A stretch of 51,418 nucleotides of DNA from Comamonadaceae bacterium (GTDB taxonomy: Bacteria > Pseudomonadota > Gammaproteobacteria > Burkholderiales > Burkholderiaceae_C), in NCBI GenBank assembly GCA_947454695.1, contig CANGMW010000001.1, positions 1 to 51,418 on the forward strand, written 5' to 3'. The notes beneath the pieces were generated by a model that had not been told where the DNA came from, did not search any database, and worked only from the letters and a program-made list of their open reading frames with translations. Positions 51,095 through 51,418 of this stretch are shown here, one piece after another. The position numbers and the translations under genes were made by a program. Numbering within the stretch: the stretch's first letter is position 1; each line of letters opens with the position of its first letter.

Positions 51095-51418
51095 TCACTT
51101 TAAAAAATATCACCCTTCGCCGTAGCGCGAAGGTGTTGCTCGACGGCGCTACCGTCACCATCAACCCGGGGGAGAAAGTGGGTTTGGTGGGCCGCAATGG
51201 CGCGGGCAAATCCACACTCTTTGCCCTGCTCAACGGCAACTTGCATGAAGACAGCGGCGAGTATTCCATTCCCGCGCAGTGGCGCATGGGTCAGGTCGCA
51301 CAGGACATGCCCGAGACCACGCAAAGTGCCACCGATTTTGTCGTGCAGGGTGACACCGTGTTGCTGGCCGCTCAGCAGGAAGTGCAAGCGGCTGAAGCCA
51401 CCGAGGATTACGACCGCA
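51091..51418 (+). CDS. ABC-F family ATPase, YheS-like (3' truncated by window)
   Basis: The first 109 residues are present. They start MITLKNITLRRSAKVLLD and contain Walker A GRNGAGKSTLFALL, matching the start of E. coli YheS more closely than EttA or Uup. ABC-F proteins act on the ribosome E site rather than as transporters. The ATG overlaps the prmB stop by 4 nt (ATGA), so the pair is coupled. The rest lies outside the window. Confidence 0.85.
   Translation, partial: MITLKNITLRRSAKVLLDGATVTINPGEKVGLVGRNGAGKSTLFALLNGNLHEDSGEYSIPAQWRMGQVAQDMPETTQSATDFVVQGDTVLLAAQQEVQAAEATEDYDR

Overview
The window is a gene-dense, moderately GC-rich chromosomal segment of a betaproteobacterium, most likely Burkholderiales and probably Comamonadaceae (Limnohabitans/Rhodoferax/Curvibacter-like). 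This is inferred from protein character and gene order: smc-zipA-ligA, cysI-DUF934-cysH-cysD-cysN, and ferredoxin/TrxR-like ferredoxin reductase. I see no tRNA, rRNA, CRISPR, phage or insertion sequence, and no gene-free stretch over 300 bases. Almost everything is housekeeping; the interest lies in how some pieces are arranged.

Layout. 1-1505: end of lptF and all of lptG (LPS export). 1531-5789: a small CbiX-type chelatase, then a four-gene set (PAP2 phosphatase, UbiA-type decaprenyl-phosphate phosphoribosyltransferase, ArnT-like GT-C glycosyltransferase, HAD-IB phosphatase) that looks like a polyprenyl-phosphopentose glycosylation module. 5832-8934: a CysB-type LysR regulator, a YbdL-like aminotransferase and a convergent DMT exporter. 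9004-18214: hrpA, argA, a DapA-like lyase lacking the DapA catalytic triad, dsbB, yggX, and an mnmC whose methyltransferase half has lost its SAM motif. 18346-25972: sulfate assimilation (TauE/SafE, cysI, DUF934, cysH, cysD, cysN) followed by fdxA and ferredoxin-NADP reductase. No cysJ is seen, so ferredoxin probably feeds CysI.

25973-30099: thiamine region. A clear TPP riboswitch on the + strand is followed not by a + strand thi gene but by thiD on the - strand, and only then by thiO-thiS-thiG-thiE on the + strand. thiD and thiO start codons are 26 bp apart. An exact 11-bp inverted repeat (26206-26216 and 27051-27061) brackets thiD. Flipping the segment between the repeats would give riboswitch-thiD-thiO-thiS-thiG-thiE, with thiD overlapping thiO by 11 nt. 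This is the strongest candidate for something undescribed: an inverted, possibly invertible, thiD cassette inside a riboswitch-controlled operon.

30121-38500: a MAPEG protein, a 56-residue basic protein with strong hairpins behind it, purL (-), then map and glnD. 38514-45678 (-): smc-zipA-ligA-def, a tight genome-maintenance operon. 45804-51418: dapC, dapD, an orphan PilU-like ATPase, dapE (lysine/diaminopimelate), prmB and the start of a YheS-like ABC-F gene. A GGGATAAT word recurs as a probable -10 element before map, dapC and hrpA. For map and dapC it lies so close to the start codon that leaderless mRNAs are predicted.
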